Shown here piece by piece: positions 22,977-30,532 of a stretch of DNA of 35,696 nt. How positions within the stretch are numbered: the first letter of the stretch is position 1; each line of letters begins with the position of its first letter. This DNA is from an uncultured Verrucomicrobiales bacterium (GTDB lineage: Bacteria; Verrucomicrobiota; Verrucomicrobiia; Verrucomicrobiales; Akkermansiaceae), in NCBI GenBank assembly GCA_937885815.1, contig CALABM010000033.1, positions 1 to 35,696 of the forward strand, read 5' to 3'. The position numbers and the translations under genes were made by a program. The notes under the pieces are model-generated. The model made no database searches, was not told the DNA's origin, and saw only the letters and a program-made list of their open reading frames with translations.

Positions 22977-23018
22977 AAAAATAGTGCCCCCTCAGCCTTT
23001 TCGGAAGGTTGAGGGGGC
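22977..23018 (-). terminator. Intrinsic terminator after topB
   Basis: A 14-bp stem (22986-22999 with 23005-23018, one G-T pair) and 5-base loop, followed on the minus strand by ACTATTTTTC. It lies 31 bases past the topB stop and before the parE promoter. Confidence 0.82.
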
Positions 23019-23048
23019 GTGTAAACTGCTTTGAAAATTCGGTTCGGA

Positions 23049-25913
23049 TTACTTGCGCGGGGGGAATTCGTAACTAATGCGGCCTGTTGTGGGGGTGAAA
23101 ACGAGATAGGCATCAAAATTCTTACCGCTCTTGTGGCTGATGAAGTCTTTGATGAGTTCCGTTTTTCCCTTGGTGAGGAGGCGGCCGACTACGTCTGCAG
23201 TGAGTGTTATACCGCACATGGTGCGGGGGATGACGAGGGGCTTACGGTTCTTGCCATAGGTAAGTCCGTCCACATGCCATGCCTCCTCTGTTTCCAAAAG
23301 CTCGTGCTCACCTTTGCCTTTCACTTTAATGACACCGTGTCGAGTGGCTTTAGTGAGATCCTGCGCGGTGGCATCAGCCGCGGTGAACTTCTTGTCTGCC
23401 GTGGCCTTGCTGTCCTTCTTTCTGGGCTCGCGCGGGGGAAACTCGAAACCTACGGTTCCCTTGCGGGCATCCAAGGTGAGGTAGGCATCAAAGGGGCGAT
23501 TGGTGCGCTGGGAAATGAAGCCGGTTATAAGCTCACTCTTGCCTTCTGCCAATACTTTGTGGAGATGTTGAATCTCGATTTCTTTGCCCAGAATGGTCTT
23601 TGACATAGTGAAGCCGGTCTTACTACCGGTTTGCTGGAACTCCGGAACGCTCCACTGCTTGTCATTTTCCTGAAGCTCGAGCTCACCCTGATTCATTACA
23701 GTGATGGTGCCGAGGTTGCGCTGTATACCTGTGGCGGCAGGTGCTGCGGCCTTCCCATCGTCAAAGTAGAATTCCGCTTTCCATGCTCCGCCTTCCTTTT
23801 CCGGGGCCAGTAGGCGCAGACCGGCCTTGAAAGGCTTACCAAACTTTGAGCGGAAGCCTTCCATAACGGGAAGTTCTTTCTTGCTGATGAGTTCAGCCAG
23901 CAGTTCATCTCCCAGTCCGAGCCCGGCGTGGACGCGGCGGATGCGGAACTTGCATGCTGTGCATGATACGGCGTCTACTCGGCTGCTCAGCGGGCTCTGT
24001 CCGCAGGCCGGGCAGGGGATGTTTAAATCAGGATTTTTCCCATTACTCATGTATTCACGCACGGCATCCACAATATCTTTTGTGTACGTGCGTATATCCT
24101 TCATGAAGGATTCGCGGTCCAGCCTACCGCTTTCCATGAGCTTGAGGCGGTATTCCCATTCACCGGTAAGTTCCGGGCTGGAGAGGGTGCTGAGGCCAAT
24201 CTTGCTGAGAAGGTCAATAAGGTCTATTCCGCGTCGTGTTGCGACGAGGTCCTTACCATCACGTGCAATGTATTCCTGAGTAAGGAGGCCTTCAATGATG
24301 GCGGCACGTGTGGCGGGAGTGCCAAGGCCTCTTTCTTTCATGGCGTAGGCCAGCTCTTCGTCTTCCACGAGCTTGCCGGCAGTTTCCATAGCAGTTAGAA
24401 GGGTTGCTTCCGTGTAAGCTGCCGGAGCTTTGGTGTGGTCTTCCTGAGCACTGGCTTTTTCTGTGAGTACCTCACTATTGGCTGCCACGGGGCAGAGTTC
24501 ATCCTTCTTCTTGCGGTCCGGGCTGGCGTAAAGGGCTTTCCAGCCGGCTTTCAGCAGCACGCGGCCGTGGGTGTGGAAGTGGTCTTTGGCTCCGGGGCTG
24601 GATACGATGCTGGTGCGGTCCGTATCCTCATACTCTGCATTCGGCAGGAAGACTCCGAGGAAACGCTGTACTACCAGCTGGAAAATCTTGGCGGCATCAC
24701 CGCTGAGGCTGGTGAATTTGCCCGTGGGGATGATGGCAAAGTGGTCGCTTACCTTACTGCTATCAAACACACGCTTGCTGGGACGAATGCGGTGGTTGTC
24801 CAGAATGTCAGCCGTGAAAGGCGCCATGGTGGGCATCTGCTCGCCGATGGCTGCTACTGTTCGAGTAGCAATCTTCAGGTAATCATCAGGCAGGAACTTG
24901 GAGTCCGTTCGCGGGTAGGTAAGCACCTTGTGCTTTTCGTAGCACTCCTGTGCTATCTGCAGCGTGCGGCTGGCGGAGAAGCCAAAGCGATTGCTGGCCT
25001 CTTTCTGTAGAGAGGTGAGGTCAAAAAGCAGAGGGGCCGGCATGGAAACCGGTTTCTTGGCTTCCTTTACCGTTGCTGGTCTGCCTTCACAGCGGCGGGC
25101 GATAGCTGCGGCTGTATCCGCATCCCAGAGCCTTTCGCGGGTGCGCTGCGGGGCGGTTTCATCCTTTTTCCATTCCGGGTCAAACCAGCGGCCTTCGTAG
25201 GTGCCGGCAGGGGCTTTGAAGGTGGCGCGTACTTCGTAATATGTTTCAGGGGTGAAAGCGAGGATATCCTTTTGGCGGGCGGCCAGTAGGGCGAGGGTGG
25301 GGGTCTGCACGCGGCCGGTGGGAGTGATATTAAAACCACCTGCGGCAGATTGGAGTACGGTGAGAGCTCTTGTGCTGTTCAGGCCGACAAGCCAGTCACT
25401 TTCAGAACGGCACACAGCAGCGTCCGCCAGATTTGTCATCGCAGCATCACTCTTCAGGGTGGCCCATGCTTCCAGAATGGCGTCATCCGTCATGCTCTGC
25501 ATCCAGAGGCGGCTGAGCGGCTTTTTGATTTTACCGTAGCGAATGATGTTACGGAAAATAAGTTCACCTTCGCGCCCGGCATCGCATGCATTCACAAGGG
25601 CTGTTACGTCCTTGCTGCGGGCGAGTTTGAGTACTTTTTTCAGGCGGTCTGCACTTTTGGAGATGGGCTCCAGCTCCATGCTTTTGGGCATGACAGGCAG
25701 GTAATCCATCTTCCAAGGCAGGCTCTTACCATCTTCAGTTTGCGGCTTTTTTTGCTCCACCAGATGACCTACGGCAGAGGTGATAATGAGCGTGTCATTG
25801 ACAAAGCTTCCGGTGCTGTCATCTTTGCGGAACTTGCCGGTCTTTTTGCCAAGTACCCTGGCTAAATCACTGGCTACACTGGGTTTCTCGGCGATGATGA
25901 GCGTTTTTGCCAT
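23049..25913 (-). CDS. topB: DNA topoisomerase III with three C-terminal repeat modules
   Basis: A 954-residue type IA topoisomerase that cuts single strands and helps decatenate or resolve recombination intermediates. The TOPRIM domain has Glu9 in IIAEKPSVA and DAGREGE (111-117); the active-site Tyr333 lies in LTYPRTDS. The core ends near 620. A Cys4 zinc finger follows (Cys634, 637, 651, 654). Three related modules then occur at about 664-718, 777-828 and 899-954. Each has a Lys-rich turn, a GF or DFIS segment, an FDAYL or FKAGL strand and an FEFPPR-type end, as in the topoisomerase C-terminal repeat (Toprim_Crpt type). These tails usually add DNA contacts. Spacers between modules are Lys/Ala-rich. 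The gene is divergent from the HD-domain gene at 26158. Confidence 0.95.
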   Translation of the reverse strand: MAKTLIIAEKPSVASDLARVLGKKTGKFRKDDSTGSFVNDTLIITSAVGHLVEQKKPQTEDGKSLPWKMDYLPVMPKSMELEPISKSADRLKKVLKLARSKDVTALVNACDAGREGELIFRNIIRYGKIKKPLSRLWMQSMTDDAILEAWATLKSDAAMTNLADAAVCRSESDWLVGLNSTRALTVLQSAAGGFNITPTGRVQTPTLALLAARQKDILAFTPETYYEVRATFKAPAGTYEGRWFDPEWKKDETAPQRTRERLWDADTAAAIARRCEGRPATVKEAKKPVSMPAPLLFDLTSLQKEASNRFGFSASRTLQIAQECYEKHKVLTYPRTDSKFLPDDYLKIATRTVAAIGEQMPTMAPFTADILDNHRIRPSKRVFDSSKVSDHFAIIPTGKFTSLSGDAAKIFQLVVQRFLGVFLPNAEYEDTDRTSIVSSPGAKDHFHTHGRVLLKAGWKALYASPDRKKKDELCPVAANSEVLTEKASAQEDHTKAPAAYTEATLLTAMETAGKLVEDEELAYAMKERGLGTPATRAAIIEGLLTQEYIARDGKDLVATRRGIDLIDLLSKIGLSTLSSPELTGEWEYRLKLMESGRLDRESFMKDIRTYTKDIVDAVREYMSNGKNPDLNIPCPACGQSPLSSRVDAVSCTACKFRIRRVHAGLGLGDELLAELISKKELPVMEGFRSKFGKPFKAGLRLLAPEKEGGAWKAEFYFDDGKAAAPAATGIQRNLGTITVMNQGELELQENDKQWSVPEFQQTGSKTGFTMSKTILGKEIEIQHLHKVLAEGKSELITGFISQRTNRPFDAYLTLDARKGTVGFEFPPREPRKKDSKATADKKFTAADATAQDLTKATRHGVIKVKGKGEHELLETEEAWHVDGLTYGKNRKPLVIPRTMCGITLTADVVGRLLTKGKTELIKDFISHKSGKNFDAYLVFTPTTGRISYEFPPRK

Positions 25914-25995
25914 ATAGTTAAACGGAAAATGATGTGGATAACGGTGTGAAATCTGTGGCGCACTCTGCGCAGAGCGCCTTGCCTATCTATAGAAT

Positions 25996-26018
25996 GACAA
26001 GATTTTTTCTTTCTTGTC
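25996..26018. repeat. Inverted repeat in the topB / HD-gene intergenic region
   Basis: GACAAGA (25996-26002) and TCTTGTC (26012-26018) form a 7-bp inverted repeat around a T-rich 9-base centre. It lies 83 bp upstream of topB and about 140 bp upstream of the HD gene. It could be an operator or only chance in AT-rich DNA; nothing decides. The rest of the 244-bp gap holds the promoter at 26111-26139 and no credible gene. Confidence 0.3.
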
Positions 26019-26110
26019 AAGTTTATAATACGTCATTGAATGAAAATCGGGCGCCTTGTGGGGCTGTAATAGGTTTGCGGATATTCGAGCTTGAATCGGG
26101 AATCCTGAAC

Positions 26111-26139
26111 TTGACAAAGGAAAAAGCGGTGAGTATAAT
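26111..26139 (+). promoter_or_regulatory. Consensus sigma70 promoter of the PgpH-like gene
   Basis: TTGACA (26111-26116), 17 bp, TATAAT (26134-26139): a full match to the bacterial housekeeping consensus. The predicted start near 26146 gives a leader of about 12 nt before the ATG at 26158, with no Shine-Dalgarno sequence. Confidence 0.75.
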
Positions 26140-26157
26140 AATCCCACTGGACGTATT

Positions 26158-27747
26158 ATGGCAAGTTTTCTTTCAACGATATTCCGATGCAAGGGACAGG
26201 ACTCCGTTACAGCCGGAAAACACGCAGTGCAGCGTTTGCTTTTGATGGCAGTTGCGGGCATAGCGGTGCTGTGTGCCCTCATATTCAGTCAGGCCGGTGA
26301 TTCTACACTGGGCGTGTACCGTGTGTCGTGGATGGTTTTGTGCTCTCTGGCCGTTGTATATTATTATGTGCTGGGGCATCGCAAAGGCGAGTTAACGACG
26401 GGGCGCGCCGTGCTGTGCGTACTGTCCACCTTGGTGCAGATGAGTGTTATCTACCTGATAAACTGCGCATGGCCAAGGGTACCCGGGGTGGATATATGGG
26501 ACAAGCTACTGGTGCTTCCTTACATGCTGGCACCGGCGGTGACTGCTGTGCTGATTAATCGCTCCATGGGCGTGTATGTGGCGCTGTGCTGCTCGTTATT
26601 CGGTATCGTGTTTTTCCCGGCCTCGCATGATATTCAATTTACCACGGACTACGTACTGCTCAGTCTGCTGACCGGTGTGGTGGCGGCCTCCATCTGCGGG
26701 CACCTGCAGAAACGTCAGCAGATGCTTTATGCCGGTTTCAAAACAGGCTTTGTTGTGTATGTGACGGTGCTGGGGCTGACTTCACTTCATGGTGGGGAGG
26801 CATCCCCTTTCGTTGATGGTGTGGATGTTTCTTCGCTTCTTATGGGACTGCTGATGGCGGTAGGTGTGAACTTCCTACTGGCTGTTATTGTGAACGGCGT
26901 GATGCCCATGCTGGAGAGCCTTTTTGGAATTTCTACTCATATCACTTGGCTGGAGTGGGCAGACATGAACCACCCGCTTCTCAAAAAGCTTCAGATAGCG
27001 GCACCCGGCACTTTCCACCATAGTCTTTATGTTCAGCGACTCGCTGAGGCGGCAGCTGAGGCCATCGGTGCGGATGTGACTCGTGCGGGTGTGTGTGGTC
27101 TCTATCACGATATCGGTAAGGTGAAGAATCCTCAGTACTTTGCTGAAAATATTGTGGACCAGTCCATGTCTCCCCATGCTGACCTTACACCGGAAGCCAG
27201 TGCCAGAATTATTACCGGCCACGTGGTTGAAGGCGAGCAGATGGCCCGCAGCGCCAAGCTGAACCCGCGTATTATTGATGCCATTCGTGAGCATCATGGC
27301 GCGACTACGGCGTATTTCTTCTACCGCAAAGCGCAGGATCATTATGAGGCTGAGCATAAGAAGTTTCAGGATGGCCTTTCTGATACATGCCCGGATGAGG
27401 TGGATAAATCCATCTTTACGTATCCCGGCCCTATACCGCAGAGCCGTGAATCCGGTATTGTGAGTATGGCTGATGCCGTGGAGAGTGCCACACGTTCGCT
27501 GCAGCATCCCACGGAAGATGATATCCGCAATATGATTGAGGGTATTTTTAAGGGGCGTATTCTGGATGGGCACTTACAGGATAGCGGTCTTACCTTGGGC
27601 GAGATTGCCCGTATGAAAGAAGCATTCTTCATCACTCTGCGTACGATGAATCACAACCGAATTGCATACCCGAAGGCCAAGCCCGGTGATGCGACGACTC
27701 TGCTGGCAGAGAAACGTGGTTTAGAGGAAAAGAATGCGGATAAGTAA
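26158..27747 (+). CDS. PgpH-like membrane HD phosphohydrolase (candidate cyclic-di-AMP phosphodiesterase)
   Basis: A 529-residue protein: about eight hydrophobic segments between residues 22 and 257, then a cytoplasmic HD domain. The order NHPLLKKLQ...APGTFHHSL (271-289), YHDIGK (316-321), His355 in GHVVEGE, REHHG (377-381) and SMADAVE (436-442) is that of PgpH, which hydrolyses c-di-AMP in Firmicutes, and the metal-binding His/Asp residues are intact. PgpH proteins usually carry a large extracellular 7TMR-HDED domain after the first helix. Here only about 13 residues separate the first two helices, so that sensor is absent. c-di-AMP as substrate is likely from homology but not proven here. 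A BASS-type transporter gene starts 3 bases after the stop, so the two are co-transcribed. Confidence 0.88.
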   Translation: MASFLSTIFRCKGQDSVTAGKHAVQRLLLMAVAGIAVLCALIFSQAGDSTLGVYRVSWMVLCSLAVVYYYVLGHRKGELTTGRAVLCVLSTLVQMSVIYLINCAWPRVPGVDIWDKLLVLPYMLAPAVTAVLINRSMGVYVALCCSLFGIVFFPASHDIQFTTDYVLLSLLTGVVAASICGHLQKRQQMLYAGFKTGFVVYVTVLGLTSLHGGEASPFVDGVDVSSLLMGLLMAVGVNFLLAVIVNGVMPMLESLFGISTHITWLEWADMNHPLLKKLQIAAPGTFHHSLYVQRLAEAAAEAIGADVTRAGVCGLYHDIGKVKNPQYFAENIVDQSMSPHADLTPEASARIITGHVVEGEQMARSAKLNPRIIDAIREHHGATTAYFFYRKAQDHYEAEHKKFQDGLSDTCPDEVDKSIFTYPGPIPQSRESGIVSMADAVESATRSLQHPTEDDIRNMIEGIFKGRILDGHLQDSGLTLGEIARMKEAFFITLRTMNHNRIAYPKAKPGDATTLLAEKRGLEEKNADK

Positions 27748-27750
27748 GGT

Positions 27751-28665
27751 ATGAAACAACAGCTGCGAAGCTTTTTGATGGTGCTCTCCTTTATTGTGGG
27801 GGGCATCTTTCACGCAGAGATTTGTGATTTCGGTTGGCTGTTGCCTTTCGGTATCACTATGATGCTTTCTATCACCTTCCTTGGGCTGGATATATCACAG
27901 ATGAAGCTGCGGTGGATGCATTTGTGGGTGTTGCTTTCACTGCAGGCTGTCTGGGTGTTGGCGTGGGGTGGAGCTCGCTTACTGGGGAATCCGGCATTGG
28001 CGGAGTCTGTTTATTACTGTGGTGCGGCTCCCATTGCATCTGCGGCTCCCATTATTGTGCACTTGCTGCGCGGGAATGTGGGCTTTATCACCACGGCGAT
28101 GGTGCTCAGTCAGATAGTGTTTGCTGTACTGACTCCCTTTGTGCTGCCTTTTATTGTGAACTCACCCGAGTTGAGTTACTCGGAGCTGATGCTGATGGTC
28201 GCGCGGCAGATAGGAATTGTGCTAGGCGTGCCGGCTGTGGTGGCTTGCGGGCTGCGGTTGCTGTATCCTCCATGCAAAGCATGGTCTGCCAAGCTGAAGG
28301 ACGTTTCTCTGGGAATATGGAACTTTAACCTTATCGTTGTATCCGCCATCGGTACTCACCGTATTCTTCAGATGGATTATACTCTCTTGGATATGCTGCC
28401 CATGGCTATAGGCGCTGTGGTGGTGTGCGCTATCGGCTTTATTGCCGGTTACAGGCTGGGGTATCCGGATTTGAAGCGCGAGTGTTCTCAGGCGCTTGGC
28501 CAGAAGAATACTATTCTTACCTTGTACATAGCAGGGCAGAGTTATGCTACGCCGCTTGCCTATATTGGCCCGGTTTTTTATGTGTTCTGCCATAATACGG
28601 CCAATGCTATCCAGCTGTACCTTGCAGCACGTGAGCAGAAGCGGAATAATGTATCCGCTCAGTAA
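27751..28665 (+). CDS. Bile acid:sodium symporter (BASS/SBF)-like transporter
   Basis: A 304-residue integral membrane protein with about nine hydrophobic helices. The broken-helix region CGAAPIASAAPIIVHLLRGN (about 90-109) and the later GQKNTILTLYIA (about 250-261) correspond to the crossing helices of the BASS/SBF family, where the first is Pro/Ser-rich followed by GGN and the second is a QN motif. Sodium-coupled uptake of an organic anion is the family norm; bile acids are not implied. The substrate is unknown. It starts 3 bases after the HD phosphohydrolase gene and may be controlled together with it. Tail is charged (REQKRNN). Confidence 0.72.
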   Translation: MKQQLRSFLMVLSFIVGGIFHAEICDFGWLLPFGITMMLSITFLGLDISQMKLRWMHLWVLLSLQAVWVLAWGGARLLGNPALAESVYYCGAAPIASAAPIIVHLLRGNVGFITTAMVLSQIVFAVLTPFVLPFIVNSPELSYSELMLMVARQIGIVLGVPAVVACGLRLLYPPCKAWSAKLKDVSLGIWNFNLIVVSAIGTHRILQMDYTLLDMLPMAIGAVVVCAIGFIAGYRLGYPDLKRECSQALGQKNTILTLYIAGQSYATPLAYIGPVFYVFCHNTANAIQLYLAAREQKRNNVSAQ

Positions 28666-28695
28666 GGAATTCACGAAGGTGATTACTTGAAATGC

Positions 28696-28729
28696 TCAGC
28701 GTCATGTTCCGTTAGAAACATGACGCTGA
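28696..28729. terminator. Hairpin between convergent genes, probable terminator
   Basis: A perfect 13-bp stem (28696-28708 with 28717-28729) and 8-base loop lie between the transporter gene (+, ends 28665) and the C_GCAxxG_C_C-type gene (-, ends 28752). U runs on either side are weak, so efficiency is uncertain. Confidence 0.65.
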
Positions 28730-28751
28730 ATAAATTTGTAATTTGAGAGGT

Positions 28752-29072
28752 TTAGCTCTCTTCAAGCAGTTGCGCTGCGACGCTCACGCACTGTTGGCAG
28801 GCTACTCGGGGTGTACCGCCCTTCAGGTCGCAGCATTTCCAAGCGCCGTTTTTAGTGGTGAATGCCTCCTTAAGCATATCAGCCTTTTCTGGAGCCACGC
28901 AGATGGCGCCGTACAGTGCTCCGCACATGCCTTCAGGTGCGCGGCCACCACCGCAAGTTTTCATATCTTCCAGCAAATCATTTCTGTCAAAGGCTGCACA
29001 GATAGTCTGTGCGCAATTATACATGTACGGTGGTTCACGGAAGGTGGAAAGTGCTTTTTCTGCTGCATTCAT
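28752..29072 (-). CDS. C_GCAxxG_C_C-family putative redox protein
   Basis: A 106-residue Cys-rich protein. The order of Cys residues (Cys20 in YNCAQTIC, Cys40 in CGGG, Cys50 in GMCGALYGA, Cys80-81 and the final Cys92xxCys95) matches the C_GCAxxG_C_C family, thought to be redox-active or metal-binding. No signal peptide, so cytoplasmic. It follows ribBA by 19 bases and is probably the last gene of a glnS-ribBA transcript. A flavin link is a guess from position only. No Shine-Dalgarno sequence before the ATG at 29072. Confidence 0.75.
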   Translation of the reverse strand: MNAAEKALSTFREPPYMYNCAQTICAAFDRNDLLEDMKTCGGGRAPEGMCGALYGAICVAPEKADMLKEAFTTKNGAWKCCDLKGGTPRVACQQCVSVAAQLLEES

Positions 29073-29091
29073 GGCTGTGTTTCTTTAGGGA

Positions 29092-30465
29092 TTAGATGAG
29101 GTGGCCCATGCGCTCTCGCTTGGTATCCAGATAGTGCTTGTTATCATCGTGAGCGGGGATGCTGATAGGCATCTGCTCTTCAATGCTGAGGCCGTGGCCC
29201 GCAAGTCCAACGATTTTACGAGGATTGTTGGTGAGGAGGCGAAGCTTGCGTACGCCTAAGTCTCGCAGAATCTGGGCGCCTACGCCGTAGTCTCGCAGGT
29301 CAGGGGCAAAGCCCAGCTGAATGTTTGCATCCACTGTGTCCAAGCCTTCTTCCTGAAGTTTGTAGGCGTGCAGCTTGGCTGAGAGGCCGATGCCGCGCCC
29401 CTCTTGACGCAGGTAGAGCAGTACACCGCCTTCCTCTGCAATGCGACGCATGGCCGTGTGCAGCTGGCTGCCGCAATCACAGCGGCGGCTGCCGAACACA
29501 TCACCGGTGAGGCATTCGCTGTGCACTCGGCAAAGTACGGGTTTTTCCGGGTCTATATTGCCATGTACGAGGGCGAGGTGTGTCTGCCCGTCCACTTTGG
29601 AGTGGTAGGAGTGGCACATGAAATCACCGAAATCAGTGGGAAGCTTCACCACCTCTTCTTTAATGATGAGTGTTTCCGTGCGCTGGCGGTATTCGATAAT
29701 TTGCGCGAGAGAGCAGGCTTTCAGCCCGTGCTTTTTCTGGAAGGAGCCCAACTCACCAAGTCGGGCCATGGTGCCGTCCTCCTTCATGATTTCGCAGCAT
29801 ACACCCACCGGCTCCAAGCCGGCGATGCGCAGCAAATCTACGGTACCTTCCGTGTGGCCGGCGCGGCGGATGACGCCACCCTCCACAGCACGAAGCGGGA
29901 AACAGTGTCCGGGCTGCACGAAGTCATCCAGCGTGGCGCGGGAATCCGCAAGCTTCATGGTGGTGATGGAGCGCTCGAAAGCGCTGATGCCGGTTGTGGT
30001 GCCTTCTCTGGCGTCCACACTCACGGTGAAAGCTGTGTGGTGCTTCTCCGTGTTATGCTGAGCCTGCATGGGCAGGCCGAGGGAGTCCACTCGCTCTGCG
30101 GACATGGGCACGCAGATGAGTCCGCGCGCATGGATTGCCATGAAATTGATGTTCTGAGGGGTGGCGAACTGACCGGCGCAGACGAGGTCTGCCTCGTTTT
30201 CGCGGTGAGGATCATCCGTCATCAGTACAAGTTTACCCATGCGGAGGTCTTCCAGCACTTCTTCAAGCGGGTGATAGATGATGGGGTCCGTGCCATCCGC
30301 CACCGGAACTTCCGTGGGCTGAAGAGTCAGCTCTTCCTTCTGTGGCTCTGCGGAGGGCTGAGGTTCTTCCTGCAGGGGCTCTCCGCTCACTGCGGCATCA
30401 CACTCGCAGATGAAGCTGTTCATGTCAAATACACCATTCCGGGAGGAAAACTCAATGTTTTTCAT
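29092..30465 (-). CDS. ribBA: Bifunctional RibBA: 3,4-dihydroxy-2-butanone-4-phosphate synthase / GTP cyclohydrolase II
   Basis: A 457-residue riboflavin biosynthesis enzyme joining both entry reactions of the pathway. The RibB half begins near IIYHPLEEVLEDLR and has DDPHRENEADL (metal and substrate binding) and RRAGHTEGTVDLLRIAG. The RibA half has the zinc site HSECLTGDVFGSRRCDCG, RQEGRGIG and TNNPRK. Both halves look intact. About 50 N-terminal residues rich in Glu/Pro/Gln precede the first domain and match nothing I know. An ATG at 30423 would give a shorter protein of 443 residues and cannot be excluded; a TTG at 30498 lies inside the upstream hairpin and is rejected. A stem-loop separates it from glnS. 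Confidence 0.95.
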   Translation of the reverse strand: MKNIEFSSRNGVFDMNSFICECDAAVSGEPLQEEPQPSAEPQKEELTLQPTEVPVADGTDPIIYHPLEEVLEDLRMGKLVLMTDDPHRENEADLVCAGQFATPQNINFMAIHARGLICVPMSAERVDSLGLPMQAQHNTEKHHTAFTVSVDAREGTTTGISAFERSITTMKLADSRATLDDFVQPGHCFPLRAVEGGVIRRAGHTEGTVDLLRIAGLEPVGVCCEIMKEDGTMARLGELGSFQKKHGLKACSLAQIIEYRQRTETLIIKEEVVKLPTDFGDFMCHSYHSKVDGQTHLALVHGNIDPEKPVLCRVHSECLTGDVFGSRRCDCGSQLHTAMRRIAEEGGVLLYLRQEGRGIGLSAKLHAYKLQEEGLDTVDANIQLGFAPDLRDYGVGAQILRDLGVRKLRLLTNNPRKIVGLAGHGLSIEEQMPISIPAHDDNKHYLDTKRERMGHLI

Positions 30466-30493
30466 GGTAAGGCTCAGTGATTGGGGAAGGGAA

Positions 30494-30524
30494 CACAACC
30501 GGCAGCGAGGCGCTGCCGGTTGTG
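30494..30524 (-). terminator. GC-rich hairpin after glnS
   Basis: A perfect 13-bp stem (30494-30506 with 30512-30524) and 5-base loop, 9 bases after the glnS stop. The minus-strand run after it is TTCCCTTCCCC, a poor U tract, so it may only attenuate read-through into ribBA, for which I see no clear promoter of its own. Confidence 0.6.
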
Positions 30525-30532
30525 AAAACGGG

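Noticed and set aside
25934..26245. A 103-codon plus-strand open frame in the topB / PgpH-like gap
   Set aside because: It contains the consensus promoter of the next gene and overlaps its start in another frame; composition is not protein-like.
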